The notes beneath the pieces were generated by a model. The model did not search any database. It was given only the letters and a program-made list of their open reading frames with translations, and was not told where the DNA came from. A stretch of 45,704 nt of DNA from Clostridiales bacterium. Its GTDB lineage: Bacteria > Bacillota_A > Clostridia > Peptostreptococcales > Anaerovoracaceae. Location: NCBI GenBank assembly GCA_012510935.1, contig JAAZHB010000153.1:1-45704 (forward strand), given 5' to 3'. How positions within the stretch are numbered: position 1 is the first letter of the stretch; each line of letters starts with the position of its first letter. The position numbers and the translations under genes were made by a program. This document shows, piece by piece, positions 44,114 through 45,704 of this stretch.

Positions 44114-44705
44114 TTTGAGACTTCCTTTCGTTTGCTGAATAGTATTTCTTGTAATTTCTTCTCTCCAAAATCCCAATAATTGGATTTATCGATTTTGCAC
44201 CACCTAGAGCTACTGACTTTACGACAATTTCTGCATTTTTTTCCATAATTGAGAGGCAAGTAAATGCTTCATAAAGTGTAAAGCCACAGCAAATAGCCTT
44301 ACCATCGTTATTCTTCTTTGAATTCTTAATCATACATGAGCCACCAAAATGAACAGCCTTCGAAATGGCATTACTATTATTGTTTACGATTCGAGTTTTG
44401 TAACCTCCAATCATACTGTAGTCATCAATTACAGTTGTCATAGTTCTTCCAGCATCAATTATCTGCCCAACATAAGTAGGTCTGCATATAATTATAGAAT
44501 TGTAGTCAGACTCGGTAAGAACCTTTGCGAGAATATCGTTAGAAGAGGAGATTTCTTTGATTTGAGAGCTTTTAATGTCCAAATCGAGTCTTAGTTCGTA
44601 AATTGATTTATTTCGCTTAAAAAGAATTTTATCGCCTTCACAAATTTTAAAACCCTTCTCTTTAATTTGAGTTGCATAACTTAAGATATTTTCATAATTT
44701 ACCAT
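44091..44705 (-). CDS. Divergent class II aldolase-like protein lacking metal ligands
   Basis: 204 residues from ATG 44705, with a GGTGAT-type RBS at 44715-44710; upstream ATGs at 44717 and 44711 are also open and cannot be excluded. The order and spacing of motifs follow the class II aldolase fold of its neighbour, but the equivalent of HTH reads CRPTY, the equivalent of SHHG is lost near GSCMIKN, and the E79 region reads SSSND. The C-terminal helix (GFTLYEAFTCLSIMEKNAEI) matches the aldolase end. No zinc site remains, so a pseudoenzyme or regulatory partner is likely. This is my alignment by eye; a sensitive profile search would settle it. Confidence 0.65.
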   Translation of the reverse strand: MVNYENILSYATQIKEKGFKICEGDKILFKRNKSIYELRLDLDIKSSQIKEISSSNDILAKVLTESDYNSIIICRPTYVGQIIDAGRTMTTVIDDYSMIGGYKTRIVNNNSNAISKAVHFGGSCMIKNSKKNNDGKAICCGFTLYEAFTCLSIMEKNAEIVVKSVALGGAKSINPIIGILERRNYKKYYSANERKSQNEIEGRA

Positions 44706-44754
44706 TCTCATCACCATCCATAGTAAAAATCATTTGACTGAATTTATTGATAAA

Positions 44755-44783
44755 ATTATCTCATTTAATATCTGATTTTTCAA
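44755..44783 (-). promoter_or_regulatory. Promoter of the aldolase operon
   Basis: On the minus strand TTGAAA (44783-44778), 17-bp spacer, GATAAT (44760-44755), about 50 bases before the first gene. Confidence 0.75.
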
Positions 44784-44834
44784 GTTGCCCAAGATTGATA
44801 AGATTAATCATTTTTTAAACGTAATCCACAGGAA

Positions 44835-44863
44835 TTGAATAAAACCATAAAACATGCTAAAAT
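44835..44863 (+). promoter_or_regulatory. Promoter of pheS
   Basis: TTGAAT (44835-44840), 17-bp spacer, TAAAAT (44858-44863). Leader about 42 nt, too short for a T-box; none is seen. Confidence 0.8.
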
Positions 44864-44911
44864 AAGACATTATTTTTATGAATAATTACAAAAGCACAGG
44901 GAGGAATGTTT

Positions 44912-45704
44912 ATGTTAAATAAGCTAGAAGAGATTCGTAAATCTGGATTAGAGAAAATTCAGAATGCTGCGTCTCTTGACGAATTACAGAATATTAGAAA
45001 GAATTTGACAGGTAAGAAAAGTGAACTTCAGGAAGTTCTAAAGAGCCTAGGAGCACTTGAGCCTGACATGAAGAAATGTGTTGGCATGAAGGCCAACGAG
45101 GTTAAGACATTTTTCAATAATATGATTAATGAACACGAAGGAAAACTGGTTAAGTCAGCAAGTGTTACAGACGAGGAAATCGATCTAACACTTCCAGGAA
45201 AACCGGTTTCTTCTGGCGCACTTCATCCAATAACGCAGATGTGCTATGATTTAAATGATGCTTTTTTATCCCTAGGCTTTGAATTATATAACGAAGATGA
45301 TATTAGTAGTGAGGAATTTGCCTTTGATAATCTGAATTTCCCGGCAGATCATCCTGCTAGACAATCAATGGATACATATTGGATTGAGGGTACAGAAGAC
45401 AAGGAGGGTTGCGAGAGACTTTGCTTAAGACCGCACCTTACTGGTGGATCTGTTAGATATCTTCTTGAGAAGGGTGCACCTTGTCGTATGATTTATCCGG
45501 GCAGAGTATATAGAAATGAGAACACTGATGCTCGTCATGAAAGAGCTTTCTTCCAATACGAGGCTTTAATTGTAGACAAGAACTTATCTTTTTCATCCGG
45601 AATGGTAATGATTCAGACAATTCTTCAGAAGGTTTTTGGCCGTCATGTAAATGTTAGAATGAGAGAAGGTTTCTTCCCATTTACTGAGCCTGGCTATGAA
45701 ATTG
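44912..45704 (+). CDS. pheS: Phenylalanyl-tRNA synthetase alpha subunit (5' part, cut by window edge)
   Basis: 264 residues are visible, from ATG 44912 (RBS GGGAGGA; an ATG six bases upstream is too close to it). N-terminal coiled coil (about 1-90) then the class II catalytic core: GALHPITQ (motif 1 region), PADHPARQSMDTYWIEG, LRPHLTGGSVR, YPGRVYRNENTDARHERAFFQYEALIVD (two-part motif 2) and FFPFTEPGYEI. Several positions differ from the usual bacterial form, where one finds RTHTS, DATH, FHQVEG and PSAEV. The divergence is within the substrate-binding area, but the fold marks are clear. The gene continues past the window; pheT is expected next. Confidence 0.92.
   Translation, partial: MLNKLEEIRKSGLEKIQNAASLDELQNIRKNLTGKKSELQEVLKSLGALEPDMKKCVGMKANEVKTFFNNMINEHEGKLVKSASVTDEEIDLTLPGKPVSSGALHPITQMCYDLNDAFLSLGFELYNEDDISSEEFAFDNLNFPADHPARQSMDTYWIEGTEDKEGCERLCLRPHLTGGSVRYLLEKGAPCRMIYPGRVYRNENTDARHERAFFQYEALIVDKNLSFSSGMVMIQTILQKVFGRHVNVRMREGFFPFTEPGYEI

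Noticed and set aside
44718..44911. T-box ahead of pheS
   Set aside because: The leader after the promoter at 44835-44863 is only about 42 nt and holds no antiterminator motif.
1..45704. CRISPR arrays, insertion sequences, prophage, tRNA or rRNA genes
   Set aside because: No direct-repeat arrays, transposase, integrase or tRNA-like cloverleaf was seen on either strand.

Overview
The window is a gene-dense, AT-rich stretch whose gene order, Gram-positive ribosome binding sites, smc/ftsY/rnc cluster, CIRCE element and K+-dependent pyrophosphatase point to an anaerobic Firmicute of class Clostridia. A Peptostreptococcales/Family XIII-like lineage is my best guess; there is no rRNA here to test it. 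I see no mobile elements, CRISPR arrays, tRNAs or rRNAs. Almost everything is chromosomal core, and the interest lies in unusual versions of core genes and in regulatory sites.

Layout. (1) 1-742, minus strand: type I 3-dehydroquinate dehydratase, cut by the window edge. (2) 836-3380: a zinc/cadmium efflux operon (SmtB/CzrA-type repressor, stand-alone HMA metallochaperone, P1B-ATPase) behind a perfect operator palindrome. (3) 3403-14204: the translation/RNA operon rimP-nusA-rnpM-infB-rbfA-nrnA-truB-ribF, then rpsO behind a structured leader, then pnp. (4) 14326-16155: a solitary DUF2207 membrane protein. (5) 16448-33429: ileS (type 2, with a swapped GIHH signature), rlmN, plsX, rnc, smc, ftsY, der, a plsY-gpsA gene fusion, miaB, cardiolipin synthase and a site-2-protease-like M50 protein. 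(6) 33465-36158: clpB under a perfect CIRCE element. (7) 36259-36918, minus: GntR/FCD regulator, divergent from nth. (8) 37754-40816: the glycolytic block gap-pgk-tpiA with an odd GAPDH cofactor pocket. (9) secG and the membrane pyrophosphatase hppA. (10) 43520-44705, minus: a class II aldolase and a paralogue that has lost the metal-binding histidines. (11) 44912-end: the 5' part of a divergent pheS.

How it fits together. PlsX, the PlsY-GpsA fusion and cardiolipin synthase cover much of the route from dihydroxyacetone phosphate and acyl-ACP to lysophosphatidic acid and then cardiolipin; TpiA controls the dihydroxyacetone phosphate pool. Best leads: the PlsY-GpsA fusion (two consecutive steps in one polypeptide), the GXHH-type IleRS2 (an architecture linked to very strong mupirocin resistance), the GAPDH with Trp-Arg in place of the NAD-selecting Asp-Leu, the aldolase/pseudo-aldolase pair, and a perfect 26-bp palindrome just downstream of the hppA -10 box.
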